Shown here: piece after piece, positions 31,020-42,045 of the stretch
Numbering within the stretch: the stretch's first letter is position 1
Layout of the letters: each line of letters begins with the position of its first letter
NCBI GenBank assembly: GCA_016125505.1
Contig: WGLP01000005.1
Location: forward strand, 40,712-104,711
Length of the DNA: 64,000 nt
Source: Gammaproteobacteria bacterium
GTDB taxonomy: Bacteria > Pseudomonadota > Gammaproteobacteria > UBA6429 > Thiohalophilaceae
Direction of reading: 5' to 3'
Program-made: the position numbers and the translations under genes
The notes under the pieces: model-generated
Databases searched by the model: none
What the model was told of the DNA's origin: nothing
Seen by the model: the letters and a program-made list of their open reading frames with translations, nothing else

Positions 31020-32924
31020 TCAGTTGCCGCTCATCTCCATCATCAACTGGTTAACACGTTTGACGAATCCCGCCGGATCGTCGAGCTGTCCACCTTCGGC
31101 CAGCAGCGCCTGATCAAACAGCACCGCAGCCCAATCGGCAAAGTGGCGTTCCTCAAGCTTCAACCGCAGCACTACCGGGTGCTTGGGATTGATTTCCAGT
31201 ATCGGCTGCGAAGATGGTGCATGTTGCCCGGCAGATTTGAGCAAGCGAGCGAGATTCCCCCCAATGTCGTGCTCATCAGCAACCAGGCAGGCCGGGGAGT
31301 CCGTCAAACGGTGCGTGACTCTTACCTCCTTGACGCGATCGGCAAGGCTGCCCTTGATCCTGTCGGTCAAACCCTTCAATTCATCCGCTTCCTTTTCCTG
31401 CTCCAGCTTCTCTGCCTCATCTTCCAGGGCTCCCAGGTCAAGTCCACCTTTGGCGACAGATACCAGCTGCTTGCCGTCGAACTCGTTTAGGTGGCTGACC
31501 ACCCACTCGTCCACGCGGTCGGACAGCAACAGCACTTCAATGCCCTTCTTGCGGAATACTTCCAGATGCGGGCTGTTCTTTGCCGCATTGAATGTCTCGG
31601 CAGTAACGAAGTAAATTTTCTCCTGTCCATCCTTCATGCGCGAGATATAGTCTTTAAGCGATACCGTCTCATCCGCCGTATCAGCCTGGGTGGAAGCAAA
31701 CCGCAACAAGCCGGCGATTTTGTCCTTGTTGGCAAAATCCTCACCCATGCCCTCTTTCAGCACGCGCCCGAACTCTCCCCAGAACCTGGCATAGTTTTCA
31801 GCATCATTGGCGGCTATATCTTCCAGCAAACCCAGTACCTTCTTGGTGCATCCGGACCGGATAGCCTCAATATCCTTCGATTCCTGCAGGATTTCACGCG
31901 ATACATTGAGTGGCAAATCGCTCGAATCGACGATGCCGCGCACGAAACGCAGGTACTGCGGCATCAGTTGTTCGGCGTCGTCCATGATGAATACGCGGCG
32001 AACGTACAGCTTGACCCCATGGCGCGCATTTCGATCCCACAGCTCAAACGGGGCATGTGCCGGAATATAGAGCAATTGCGTATATTCCTGGCGCCCCTCG
32101 ACCCGCGCATGGCTCCATGCCAGCGGATCATCGAAATCGTGGCCTACATGCTTGTAGAACTCCTTGTATTCATCATCGCTGATTTCGCTTTTCGGCCTTG
32201 TCCACAGTGCGGAGGCCTGGTTGACCGTTTCGTCTTCCTCGACGATTTTGCTGGCACCGTCCTGCCATTCCTCTTTCTGCATCACAATGGGCTGAACAAT
32301 GTGGTTTGAATACTTGTGAATGATGGCACGCAGACGACTGCCACTGAGCAGATCCTCCTGCCCCTCACGCAAATGCAGGGTAATTGAAGTGCCCCGTACC
32401 GCCTGTTCCGCCATTTCAATGGAGAATTCGCCACCACCATCAGATTCCCAGCGTACACCCTGATCTGCCTTCTCGCCGGCCCGGCGCGTCACCACCGTCA
32501 CTTTGTCGGCCACGATAAAGGCCGAGTAGAATCCCACACCGAATTGTCCAATAAGGTGGGCATCTTTCTGCTGGTCGCCACTCAGACGCGAGAAGAATTC
32601 GCGGGTACCGGACTTGGCGATGGTACCAAGATTGTTGATAACCTCGTCACGACTCATCCCGATGCCGTTGTCGCTGATAGTCAGCGTCTTGGCCGACTTG
32701 TCGTAGCTGATACGTATTTGTGCTGGGGAATCGTCTTCGAGCAATGCCGCGTTATGCAATGCCTCGAAACGCAGCTTGTCGCAGGCATCAGCCGCATTGG
32801 AAACCAGTTCGCGCAGAAATATCTCGCGATTGGAATACAGAGAATGGATCATCAGCTGCAACAGCTGCTTTACCTCGGTCTGAAACCCCATTGTTTCTCG
32901 GCTAGCGGCAAGATTCTCGGTCAT
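31020..32924 (-). CDS. htpG: Chaperone protein HtpG (Hsp90)
   Basis: A 634-residue bacterial Hsp90, an ATP-dependent cytosolic chaperone. The GHKL ATPase domain has [34 protein letters not shown] and [19 protein letters not shown]. The middle domain has [17 protein letters not shown], and the dimerisation domain follows to the end. A GGGAG ribosome site precedes the start. A clear heat-shock promoter lies upstream (32962-32989), so induction by sigma-32 is likely. Confidence 0.98.
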   Translation of the reverse strand: MTENLAASRETMGFQTEVKQLLQLMIHSLYSNREIFLRELVSNAADACDKLRFEALHNAALLEDDSPAQIRISYDKSAKTLTISDNGIGMSRDEVINNLGTIAKSGTREFFSRLSGDQQKDAHLIGQFGVGFYSAFIVADKVTVVTRRAGEKADQGVRWESDGGGEFSIEMAEQAVRGTSITLHLREGQEDLLSGSRLRAIIHKYSNHIVQPIVMQKEEWQDGASKIVEEDETVNQASALWTRPKSEISDDEYKEFYKHVGHDFDDPLAWSHARVEGRQEYTQLLYIPAHAPFELWDRNARHGVKLYVRRVFIMDDAEQLMPQYLRFVRGIVDSSDLPLNVSREILQESKDIEAIRSGCTKKVLGLLEDIAANDAENYARFWGEFGRVLKEGMGEDFANKDKIAGLLRFASTQADTADETVSLKDYISRMKDGQEKIYFVTAETFNAAKNSPHLEVFRKKGIEVLLLSDRVDEWVVSHLNEFDGKQLVSVAKGGLDLGALEDEAEKLEQEKEADELKGLTDRIKGSLADRVKEVRVTHRLTDSPACLVADEHDIGGNLARLLKSAGQHAPSSQPILEINPKHPVVLRLKLEERHFADWAAVLFDQALLAEGGQLDDPAGFVKRVNQLMMEMSGN

Positions 32925-32961
32925 ACTTTGGTCTCCCTTTCACAAATTTGGTGGCATCTTA

Positions 32962-32989
32962 ATCTGGGGGCTCCCCGGAAAATTTCAAG
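32962..32989 (-). promoter_or_regulatory. Sigma-32 heat-shock promoter of htpG
   Basis: The minus strand carries CTTGAAA, a 13-bp spacer and CCCCAGAT, a near-perfect match to the heat-shock consensus (CTTGAAA, 11-16 bp, CCCCATnT). The -10 box ends 38 bp before the htpG start. The 203-bp gap must also hold the promoter for the divergent HD-domain gene, but no clear one is seen for it. Confidence 0.85.
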
Positions 32990-33127
32990 TCCGGCACAAA
33001 GGTAGCAACCGACGCGCCCCAGCCCGAAATACACCCCTTTAGCCTGTATAAATATCTGGTTGCATGAGTTGCCGGACTCTTGCAGAATGTAGCCACTTAA
33101 TCCGGCTGCCTTGCTTTTGCGTAAATC

Positions 33128-34054
33128 ATGGACAACACCACGACAGCCCCGCAATTGCCAGATCTGTTTTCCAGCTGCACTCCTGACCAAGCCTGGAATA
33201 CTGCAACAGAAATCATCCAGCGCATCAGTCCGTCATATGATTTCTCCAGCGTCCGCAGGGTATTCGACGACACAGTGCGCCTGTTCGAGGGCACCTATCC
33301 CGGCTATTGCACCATCCTCACCCCATATCATGACCTGCAACACACGCTGGACGTTTTCCTGTGCGCCGTGCGCCTGATGCATGGTGTGCATCTTGCGGGC
33401 GAGCGCATTGACGATACCTCCATCACCCTGCTGTGCATCGGGGCCCTGCTGCACGATATCGGCTATGCTCAACGGGAGGGGGAAGCAAGTGGCACCGGTG
33501 CGCAATACACCCGCAGCCACATCGAACGCGGCATTGAATTTATCAGGCATTACCTGACGGAAAACGGCTTTCCAGCAGCCTGGCCCGAGCAGCTGGCTGG
33601 CATCGTGCGCAGTACCAGTTTCGAACGATTATTTCCAATGATCGACTTTCCCGATCAACGCACCCGGCTGATCGGACAAATCCTTGGCAGTGCCGACCTG
33701 GTCGGACAAATGGCAGACCGCACCTATCTGGAAAAACTGCTGCTGCTTTATCTGGAATTTCAGGAGGCACAGTTCGGCAACTACCAGAGCATGTATGACC
33801 TGCTCGCCAGGACGCGCGAATTCCATGAGTACACCATGGTTAAGCTCAATGAGGATTTTGGCGGCCTCTATACCCGGCTGACCAACCACTTCATGGACTA
33901 TATGGGTATCGAGAAGAACTTCTATCTGGAGTCGATCGACAAGAACCTTGCCTACCTGTCCCAGGTCGTCGCCCTGGACGAAGAAAATTACCTGTCGATG
34001 CTGAAGCGCGACAGTGTATTGCAGAAGGTCCGGAATCTGGCCGGGCAGCAATAA
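33128..34054 (+). CDS. HD-domain phosphohydrolase, cyclic-nucleotide PDE-like
   Basis: A 308-residue protein with an HD-type metal site. His68 and His72 lie in TPYHDLQHTLDVF, and His109-Asp110 in IGALLHDIGYAQREG. The first motif resembles the YHNxxHAxDV signature of class I cyclic-nucleotide phosphodiesterases. The C-terminal half (about 160-308) is helical with no known signature. There is no signal peptide or membrane helix, so a cytosolic enzyme is likely. It is divergent from htpG and converges with rlmB. The substrate is unknown; a cNMP phosphodiesterase role is an inference. Confidence 0.7.
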   Translation: MDNTTTAPQLPDLFSSCTPDQAWNTATEIIQRISPSYDFSSVRRVFDDTVRLFEGTYPGYCTILTPYHDLQHTLDVFLCAVRLMHGVHLAGERIDDTSITLLCIGALLHDIGYAQREGEASGTGAQYTRSHIERGIEFIRHYLTENGFPAAWPEQLAGIVRSTSFERLFPMIDFPDQRTRLIGQILGSADLVGQMADRTYLEKLLLLYLEFQEAQFGNYQSMYDLLARTREFHEYTMVKLNEDFGGLYTRLTNHFMDYMGIEKNFYLESIDKNLAYLSQVVALDEENYLSMLKRDSVLQKVRNLAGQQ

Positions 34055-34081
34055 AACGGCATAGCCGCTTTACGCGATTGC

Positions 34082-34828
34082 CTACATGCCGCCGCCAGCC
34101 CTTTGTCTTCTGGCCTCATACAGGCATACCCCGGTGCTCACCGATACATTCAGGCTTTCCACGCTGCCCAGCATCGGAATACGCACCAGCTGATCGCAGG
34201 TCTCACGGGTCAGGCGGCGCAACCCTTCGCCTTCGGCACCCAGCACCCAGGCCAGTGCACCGCTATGCCTGAAACCGTGCAGGTCGGTTTCCGCTGTGCC
34301 ATCCGCGCCCACGACCCAGATATCCCGCTCCTTCAGCTCACGCAGGGTACGCGCCAGGTTGGTGACGGTAATGTAAGGCACGGTCTCCGCCGCACCACAG
34401 GCAACCTTCTCCACCGTGGCATTCAGGCCCACAGCCCGGTCCTTCGGCGCAATTACTGCATGCACGCCGAACGCATCGGCACTGCGCAGGCAAGCACCGA
34501 GATTATGAGGATCCTGCACGCCATCCAGCACCAGCAGCAAGGCGGGTTCAGTCAGGGTATCCAGCACATCATCCAGATGCAGTACCTTCTGCGCCGCATT
34601 CACGCGGGCGACGACACCCTGATGACGCGCATTACCCGCCATGCCATCCAGACGCCTGCTATCCACCGGAACAATGCGCACCGCCTGGCTTTCAGCCAGC
34701 TTGAGCAGATCGCGTGCTCGCGGATCGCGGCGCTGGGCATCTACATATATTTCCAGCACGCTGTCTGCATGCTGACGAATGCGTGCGGTAACCGCGTGAA
34801 ATCCGTGAATGATTCGAGTTTCAGCCAT
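34082..34828 (-). CDS. rlmB: 23S rRNA (guanosine(2251)-2'-O)-methyltransferase
   Basis: A 248-residue SpoU-family SPOUT methyltransferase. An N-terminal substrate-binding domain ([15 protein letters not shown]) is followed by the knotted SAM domain with [30 protein letters not shown] and [15 protein letters not shown]. RlmB methylates Gm2251 of the peptidyl-transferase P-loop. It lies 3 bp after rnr, the usual rnr-rlmB pair. Confidence 0.95.
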   Translation of the reverse strand: MAETRIIHGFHAVTARIRQHADSVLEIYVDAQRRDPRARDLLKLAESQAVRIVPVDSRRLDGMAGNARHQGVVARVNAAQKVLHLDDVLDTLTEPALLLVLDGVQDPHNLGACLRSADAFGVHAVIAPKDRAVGLNATVEKVACGAAETVPYITVTNLARTLRELKERDIWVVGADGTAETDLHGFRHSGALAWVLGAEGEGLRRLTRETCDQLVRIPMLGSVESLNVSVSTGVCLYEARRQRAGGGM

Positions 34829-34831
34829 GCC

Positions 34832-37054
34832 TCACCACACCTTGCTTTTCTTGCCGGGATGCTTCTTGTCTTCCGCTCGTTCTTTACCTTTATCTTCCAC
34901 CAGCGCAAAGTCGATTTTGGTGCTCTCCATGTCGACCCGCACCACCTTGACCCGCACCCGGTCACCCAGGCGATAACGCTTGCCGGTCCGTTCCCCTAGC
35001 ATCTGGTGCTTGGCCGCATCGAAGTGAAAATAGTCCGCACCGAGTTCCGACACGTGCACCAAGCCTTCGGTATAGATATCGTCCAGCGCCACGAACAGGC
35101 CGAAGCCGGTAACCGAGGACACGGTACCATCGAATTCGCTGCCAAGATGGTCGCGCATATAGAAGCATTTGAGCCAGGCCTCAACGTCACGTGTGGCATC
35201 GTCGGCACGGCGTTCGGTCATTGAGCAGTGCACCCCCAGCACCTCCCACTTTTCCTTCGGTTTGTATTGCTTGCCATTCAGTACCGCCTTGATCGCACGA
35301 TGCACCAGCAAATCCGGGTAGCGGCGGATCGGCGATGTGAAATGCGCATAGGCCTCATAGCCCAGGCCGAAATGCCCGCTGTTCTCGGGGCTGTACACAG
35401 CCTGGCGCAAGGAGCGCAGCATCACGGTTTGCAGCAACGCGGCATCCGGGCGTTCCCTGACCTGCTTAAGCAGCTTGGAATAATCAGCCGCCTGTGGCTC
35501 ATCTCCGCCTCCGAGTTGCAGGCCGAATTCCTTGAGGAATTCACGCACGGCTTCCAGCTTCTCCGGTGTTGGGCCTTCATGCACCCGGTACAGTACGGCG
35601 TGGTTTTTCTCATGCAGGAAATCTGCAGCACAAACGTTGGCAGCCAGCATGCACTCCTCGATCAGTTTGTGCGCATCATTACGCACCACCGGCACGATCT
35701 TCTCGATCTTGCCCTGATCGTTGAACACCATCTGTGTCTCAATGGTTTCGAAATCGATCGCACCGCGCTTCTCACGCGCATGCAGCAATGTCTGGAACAA
35801 TTTATGCAGATTCTGGATGTGCGGCAGCACCCTGGCAAACTCCTGCGCTTCCTGGCTCCTGGGGTTCTCCAGCATCGCCGCTACCTGGTTATAGGTCAGC
35901 CGTGCATGCGAAAACATGACCGACGGGTAGAAACGATACTTCTCGATTTCCCCATGGGCGCTGATCTGCATGTCGCATACCATGCACAGGCGATCCACAT
36001 TGGGGTTGAGCGAGCACAAACCATTGGAAAGCTCTTCCGGCAGCATCGGGATCACCCGACGCGGGAAATAGACCGAATTCCCGCGATTCAGCGCCTCCTT
36101 GTCCAGCGCATCGCCCGGCTGCACATACGAACTCACATCGGCAATCGCCACCACCAGCCGGAATCCCTTGCCGTTGGGTTCGCAATACACCGCATCGTCA
36201 AAATCGCGTGCCGTCTCGCCGTCGATGGTAACCAGCGGTAACTGGCGGACCTCTTCACGCCCTGCATAATCTTCAGGCAACACTTCGGGCGCGAACTTCC
36301 TGGCCTGGCGTTCGGCATCATTGGGAAATTCATATGGCAGGTCGTGCTTGCGCAGCGCGATCTCGATTTCCATGCCCGGGTCGGCATAATTACCCAGTAT
36401 CTCGATAATGCGGCCGATAGGCTGCGCATGCTTGGATGGTTGCTGCAGAATTTCCAGCACCACCACCTGGCCTGCCGTGGCACCACCCGCCCCGCCCGGC
36501 GCAACCAGAATGTCCTGGCTGATGCGACGATTCTCGGCTACTACGAATTGAATGCCGTGATCATTGAACAGGCGCCCGACCAGGCGCTGATTGGCATGCT
36601 CCAGCACTTCGACGATGCTGGCTTCGCGCCGGCCGCGGCGATCCGTACCGGAAACGCGCACCATGACGGTGTCGCCATGCAATACCTTGTGCATTTCCTT
36701 GGCTGAAAGCACCAGGTCTGCGCTGCCATCCTCCGGAATCACGAAGCCGAAGCCGTCCGGGTGCCCCTGCACCTTGCCCTTGACCAGATCCAGCTTGTCC
36801 ACCACGCACACGGCACGCTTGCGGTTACGCATGATCTGCCCGTCGCGTTCCATCGCACGCAGGCGACGGGAAAACAGTTCAGCCTCATGCTCCTCGATAT
36901 GCAGCAATCCGCATAACTCATCCTCCTGTATCGGCGCCCCCTGCTCTTCCAGCACTTGCAGGATAAACTCCCGGCTGGGCAGGGGATGCTCGTACTGGGC
37001 GCGCTCCCTTTCCAGAAACGGATCGAGTTCACGAATATTTTTTTTCTTTCTCAT
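34832..37054 (-). CDS. rnr: Ribonuclease R
   Basis: A 740-residue 3'-5' exoribonuclease able to degrade structured RNA. In order: N-terminal helix-turn-helix (about 20-80), two cold-shock domains, the RNB catalytic domain with the Asp cluster in DGETARDFDDAVYCE (about 280-295), an S1 domain (about 635-715) and a short Lys-rich tail. It is somewhat shorter than the 813-residue E. coli enzyme, mainly at the tail. The first codons contain an A8 tract (37038-37045, plus-strand T). Its start codon overlaps the -35 box of the divergent tRNA-Leu promoter. Confidence 0.96.
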   Translation of the reverse strand: MRKKKNIRELDPFLERERAQYEHPLPSREFILQVLEEQGAPIQEDELCGLLHIEEHEAELFSRRLRAMERDGQIMRNRKRAVCVVDKLDLVKGKVQGHPDGFGFVIPEDGSADLVLSAKEMHKVLHGDTVMVRVSGTDRRGRREASIVEVLEHANQRLVGRLFNDHGIQFVVAENRRISQDILVAPGGAGGATAGQVVVLEILQQPSKHAQPIGRIIEILGNYADPGMEIEIALRKHDLPYEFPNDAERQARKFAPEVLPEDYAGREEVRQLPLVTIDGETARDFDDAVYCEPNGKGFRLVVAIADVSSYVQPGDALDKEALNRGNSVYFPRRVIPMLPEELSNGLCSLNPNVDRLCMVCDMQISAHGEIEKYRFYPSVMFSHARLTYNQVAAMLENPRSQEAQEFARVLPHIQNLHKLFQTLLHAREKRGAIDFETIETQMVFNDQGKIEKIVPVVRNDAHKLIEECMLAANVCAADFLHEKNHAVLYRVHEGPTPEKLEAVREFLKEFGLQLGGGDEPQAADYSKLLKQVRERPDAALLQTVMLRSLRQAVYSPENSGHFGLGYEAYAHFTSPIRRYPDLLVHRAIKAVLNGKQYKPKEKWEVLGVHCSMTERRADDATRDVEAWLKCFYMRDHLGSEFDGTVSSVTGFGLFVALDDIYTEGLVHVSELGADYFHFDAAKHQMLGERTGKRYRLGDRVRVKVVRVDMESTKIDFALVEDKGKERAEDKKHPGKKSKVW

Positions 37055-37082
37055 TGACAGAAAATCCTATAACGATTAAATT
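37054..37082 (+). promoter_or_regulatory. Promoter of tRNA-Leu
   Basis: A perfect TTGACA at 37054-37059, a 17-bp spacer and TAAATT at 37077-37082, followed by a GC-rich discriminator (acgcgccc) typical of stringently controlled tRNA promoters. The first tRNA base is 18 bp after the -10 box. The -35 box shares its first base with the rnr start codon on the other strand. Confidence 0.75.
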
Positions 37083-37099
37083 ACGCGCCCTCAAGCAAT

Positions 37100-37184
37100 G
37101 CCCAGATGGCGGAATTGGTAGACGCGCACGGTTCAGGTCCGTGTGCCGCAAGGTGTGGAGGTTCGAGTCCTCTTCTGGGCACCA
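37100..37184 (+). tRNA. tRNA-Leu (anticodon CAG)
   Basis: An 85-nt type II tRNA gene including encoded CCA. The acceptor arms gcccaga and tctgggc pair fully. The D-arm is gcg...cgc, and the anticodon loop ttcaggt gives CAG (37134-37136), reading CUG. A long variable arm (about tgccgcaaggtgt) and the T-arm ggttcgagtcc follow. It lies between divergent rnr and convergent purA, with its own promoter and terminator. Confidence 0.97.
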
Positions 37185-37193
37185 GGTATTACG

Positions 37194-37219
37194 ATGGCTC
37201 GCGCAAGCGAGCCATTTTT
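37194..37219 (+). terminator. Rho-independent terminator of tRNA-Leu
   Basis: Nine-base perfect arms atggctcgc/gcgagccat around the tetraloop gcaa, then a T tract (five T in all), beginning 10 bp after the tRNA CCA end. Confidence 0.9.
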
Positions 37220-37297
37220 CTTTGCCGAAGAACCACCAGGGAACGAACAGCTTTCCAACCAGCCCGCTCGTTCTTGTAGGCGCGATCCCAATTTGAA

Positions 37298-38608
<1,311 letters not shown>

Positions 38609-39769
38609 TCAATGTTTTATTTCTGCAACCTGCCACGAACCGTTACGCTGCACCAGCTCACGGTCGCAATTCAATTCAGCGTGATGTGCGGCATCACCCA
38701 GCATATCCACCACAACCGCCTGCCCCTGCGCGCGCAGCCGGGCAATCGTTTCCTGCAGCGCGACATCATCATTCAGCGGTGCCAGGATGCCCCTGGGCAG
38801 CGCCTGCGGCTCCAGCAAGCCATGCAATTGACGCAAATCCATACTGAACCCGGTAGCCGAACGTGCGCGTCCAAAGCTCTTGCCCACATCGTCGTAGCGG
38901 CCGCCCAGCGCAATCGCATCATGGCTGCCCGCATGATAGGCCGCGAACACCATACCGCTGTGATAGTGGTAGCCGCGCAGTTCCGCAAGATCAATGCCGA
39001 CACTCGCCGCCAGCGGCTGCAACTGCAACGCAGCCTGCTGCAACTGGTTCAGCGCGGCACGCACCTCATCGCAATCCGGCAGCACCTGCTGCGCACGTTG
39101 CAGCACCTCTACCCCACCATAAAGTTGCGGCAATGCCAGCAACGCATCCTGCGTCGACTTGGGCAGACCACCAACCAGCTCGCGTACCGCCGGCACATCC
39201 TTGCTCTGCAGCGCGTTGAACAGCGCTATTTCGAGCGCCTCGCTGATTTCCGCACGCTGCACCAGCGCGCGAAACACCGCGACATGTCCCAGGTCAATAT
39301 GAACGCCTTCGACGCCAAGCAGGGAGAGGGACTGCATCATCAGCCGCTGCACTTCGAGATCGCTGTCCAGACCGGCATGCCCATACAGTTCCGCACCGAT
39401 CTGCAGCGGCTCCCGAGTGCGCATCAACCCGGCAGGCTGGGTATGCAGCACGCTGCCCGCATAGCACAGACGCGCAACGCCCTGGCGGTTGAGCAAGTGC
39501 GCGTCGATACGCGCAACCTGCGGCGTAATATCCGCCCGCAACGCCAGGGTGCGGCCGCTCAACTGATCGACCAGCTTGAAACTGCGCAGGTCCATATCAT
39601 GGCCGTCATTGATCAACAGCGCCTCGGCATATTCCAGCAATGGCGGCGCTACCAGCTGGTAGCCCGAGCGCCGCAGCAGCTCCAGCACACTGGCGCGCAT
39701 GCCCTCAATGCGCCAAGCCTCTTCCGGCAACATGTCCTGTATATATTCCGGCAATAACCAGTTCGGCAT
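38609..39769 (-). CDS. hisZ: ATP phosphoribosyltransferase regulatory subunit
   Basis: A ~386-residue HisRS paralogue lacking tRNA-charging function. It pairs with the short HisG to make the first enzyme of histidine synthesis. It keeps class II synthetase-like parts (LPEYIQDMLPEEAWRIE, ALRADITPQVARIDAH, ALGGRYDDVGKSFG) but has no anticodon-binding domain. The start shares one base with the stop of the small membrane-protein gene upstream (TAATG). A true HisS is present at 46731, which supports the HisZ call. Confidence 0.95.
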   Translation of the reverse strand: MPNWLLPEYIQDMLPEEAWRIEGMRASVLELLRRSGYQLVAPPLLEYAEALLINDGHDMDLRSFKLVDQLSGRTLALRADITPQVARIDAHLLNRQGVARLCYAGSVLHTQPAGLMRTREPLQIGAELYGHAGLDSDLEVQRLMMQSLSLLGVEGVHIDLGHVAVFRALVQRAEISEALEIALFNALQSKDVPAVRELVGGLPKSTQDALLALPQLYGGVEVLQRAQQVLPDCDEVRAALNQLQQAALQLQPLAASVGIDLAELRGYHYHSGMVFAAYHAGSHDAIALGGRYDDVGKSFGRARSATGFSMDLRQLHGLLEPQALPRGILAPLNDDVALQETIARLRAQGQAVVVDMLGDAAHHAELNCDRELVQRNGSWQVAEIKH

Positions 39770-39954
39770 TATTTCACCCAATAAATAACCAATACGCCCA
39801 CCAGCATCAACGTCAGCCCGATAAAGCGCAACTGTCCATCCTGCAACTGGGACAGTTTGCGCAGCGTTTCTCGCCAGAGGGAGGGAAACAGAAAGGGCGT
39901 CATGCCTTCGATAACCAGCATCAATCCGAACGCAATCAGCCAGTAGTCAAACAT
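39769..39954 (-). CDS. Small inner-membrane protein, DUF2065 (YjeT-like)
   Basis: A 61-residue protein with two membrane helices, about residues 5-22 (WLIAFGLMLVIEGMTPFLF) and 43-60 (FIGLTLMLVGVLVIYW). This matches the DUF2065/YjeT family, which is commonly found between hflC and hisZ or purA. Function is unknown. It lies 4 bp after hflC and one base overlaps hisZ. Confidence 0.9.
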   Translation of the reverse strand: MFDYWLIAFGLMLVIEGMTPFLFPSLWRETLRKLSQLQDGQLRFIGLTLMLVGVLVIYWVK

Positions 39955-39958
39955 CTTG

Positions 39959-40837
39959 TCAGTTGCCCTGCTTGCCCGGGCCCTTGAGATATTTGAAGAA
40001 GGGGGAGTTCGGGTCGATCACCATCACGTCGCTCTTGCTCTTGAAGCTTTGCTTGTAGGCATCAAGACTGCGATAGAACGCGTAGAACTCCGGATTGCGA
40101 TCGAACGCAGCGGCATAAATTGCAGCCGCCCTGGCATCACCCTCGCCCTTGATCTGCTGCGCATCGCGATAGGCATCGGCCAGAATAACCTGGCGCTGCC
40201 GGTCAGCGTCAGCACGAATCTTCTCGCTTTCGGCATAGCCGGTCGCGCGCAGCTCGTTGGCTACACGCTTGCGTTCCGCCTCCATGCGACGGTACACCGA
40301 ATCGCTGATTTCCTGCGGGAAATCGACTCGTTTCAGCCGCACATCCAGCACCTGCACACCGATCTTGCGCGCATCGGCGTCGGTCTTCTCACGCAACACC
40401 TGCATGATCTGGTCGCGATCGCTCGAAATCACTTCGTGGATGGTGCGTTTGCCGAATTCTTCGCGCATTGCCGCATTCACCGTCTGCATCAGGCGGGTAC
40501 GCGCACGCTCTTCATCCCCGCCGACGCTGATGTAGTATTGCTTTACGTCGGCAATACGCCACTTGACGAAATAATCCACCATCACGTTCTTCTTTTCGGC
40601 CGTGATGAAACGCTCGGGCTCGCCGGAATCCAGGGTCTGGATGCGCGAATCGAACAGGCGTGCGTTCTGCACCAGCGGTATCTTGAAATACAGCCCTGGC
40701 CGGGTCTTCACCGAAACCACTTCGCCGAGCTGGAACACGATTGCCACCTTGCGCTGATCCACCACGAATACGCTCAGGCTGAGCAGGATCATCAGCGCGA
40801 TCGCGCCAACCAGGATGTTGCCGAAATTCTTGTTCAT
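39959..40837 (-). CDS. hflC: HflC, FtsH protease modulator
   Basis: A 292-residue SPFH/band-7 protein with an N-terminal membrane anchor (about 5-25, ILVGAIALMILLSLSVFVV) and a periplasmic coiled-coil domain. VQVLDVRLKRVDFPQEI and RMEAERKRVANELRATGYAE are typical. With HflK it forms a cage around the FtsH protease. It overlaps hflK by 4 bp (ATGA). Confidence 0.96.
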   Translation of the reverse strand: MNKNFGNILVGAIALMILLSLSVFVVDQRKVAIVFQLGEVVSVKTRPGLYFKIPLVQNARLFDSRIQTLDSGEPERFITAEKKNVMVDYFVKWRIADVKQYYISVGGDEERARTRLMQTVNAAMREEFGKRTIHEVISSDRDQIMQVLREKTDADARKIGVQVLDVRLKRVDFPQEISDSVYRRMEAERKRVANELRATGYAESEKIRADADRQRQVILADAYRDAQQIKGEGDARAAAIYAAAFDRNPEFYAFYRSLDAYKQSFKSKSDVMVIDPNSPFFKYLKGPGKQGN

Positions 40838-42045
40838 GGGCGTGGCCCCCTGTCGCGACCGAAGGCAGAAGTATCAGGTGCACGCAAGGCTGCCGCCTCC
40901 TTCTCCTCCAAGGACATATTGGAAGTCTGATCCGCAACCGGCTTCGCGGCCGATTGCACGCTGGGTAATGACGAAACTGGCGGATTCGTGCTCTGGATCA
41001 GTTTATCCAGTGGCAGGTACAACAGGCTGTTTCCTTTCTGCTGATCCACCATCACCTTGCTGGTGCTGGTCAGTATTTGCTGCATCATGTCTATGTACAT
41101 GCGCTCGCGAGTGACCTGGGGCGCCTTGTTGTAGGCAGCCAGTATCTGCTTGAAGCGGCTGGCATCACCCTCGGCGTTTGCAATCACGCTCTGCTTGTAG
41201 CCGTTCGCCTCCTGCATCAGGCGTGCTGCTGCCCCCTTGGCGCGTGGCACCACATCGTTGGCGTAGGATTGGCCTTCGTTATTCTGGCGATCCCTGTCCT
41301 GCCCGGCCTTCACCGCATCGTCGAACGATGCCTGCACCTGTTCCGGCGGCTGTGCATTCTGCATGGTCACCTGGCTCACCATGATGCCGGAATGATAGAG
41401 ATCCAGCGTCTCCTGCAACCGCTTGGCGGTTTCCGCAGCCACCTGTTCACGACCTTCATACAGCACAAAATCCATCTTGCTCTTGCCTACTACCTCACGC
41501 ATCGCGCTCTCTGCGGCCTGGCGCACGTTGCCATCCGGGTCACGGTTATTGAACAGGTAGGCTGCCGGGTCTTTCAGGAAATACTGCACCGCAAACTGGA
41601 TGTCGATGATGTTCTCGTCATCGGTCAGCATCACCGATTCCTGCAGCATTTTGTTCTTTACGTTATCGCGATAACCCACTTCTACCGTGCGCACCTGGCT
41701 CAGGTTGACGATTTCGACACTCTCGATGGGGAACGGCAGATGCCAGTGCGGGCCGGACTCGGTGGCCTCGACATATTTACCGAAACGCAGCACCACACCA
41801 CGCTGGCTGGCGTCGACAATATAGAAACCGCTGCCGAGCCAGATCAACAGAACGATAATGACGATCAGGCCGACACTGCTACCGAAACTCTTGGGATCGG
41901 ACGGGCTGCCGCCAGGTCCAGTCGGGCCGCCTCCTTTGTTACCCATCATGGCGGCCAGCTTTCTGTTCAGCCTGCGCAGTATCTCTTCCAGATCAGGCGG
42001 GCCACCATTGTTGTTCTTGCCCCACTGCGGATCATTCAATCCCAT
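40834..42045 (-). CDS. hflK: HflK, FtsH protease modulator
   Basis: A 403-residue SPFH protein. The Gly/Pro/Asn-rich N-terminus ([20 protein letters not shown]) precedes a membrane helix at about 57-77 and the band-7 domain (SQRGVVLRFGKYVEATESG). It is the partner of HflC. It overlaps hflX by 14 bp and hflC by 4 bp. Confidence 0.96.
   Translation of the reverse strand: MGLNDPQWGKNNNGGPPDLEEILRRLNRKLAAMMGNKGGGPTGPGGSPSDPKSFGSSVGLIVIIVLLIWLGSGFYIVDASQRGVVLRFGKYVEATESGPHWHLPFPIESVEIVNLSQVRTVEVGYRDNVKNKMLQESVMLTDDENIIDIQFAVQYFLKDPAAYLFNNRDPDGNVRQAAESAMREVVGKSKMDFVLYEGREQVAAETAKRLQETLDLYHSGIMVSQVTMQNAQPPEQVQASFDDAVKAGQDRDRQNNEGQSYANDVVPRAKGAAARLMQEANGYKQSVIANAEGDASRFKQILAAYNKAPQVTRERMYIDMMQQILTSTSKVMVDQQKGNSLLYLPLDKLIQSTNPPVSSLPSVQSAAKPVADQTSNMSLEEKEAAALRAPDTSAFGRDRGPRP

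Noticed and set aside
38609..39769. Calling this gene a second histidyl-tRNA synthetase
   Set aside because: It lacks the anticodon domain, lies next to purA as hisZ does, and a full hisS is present at 46731-48005.
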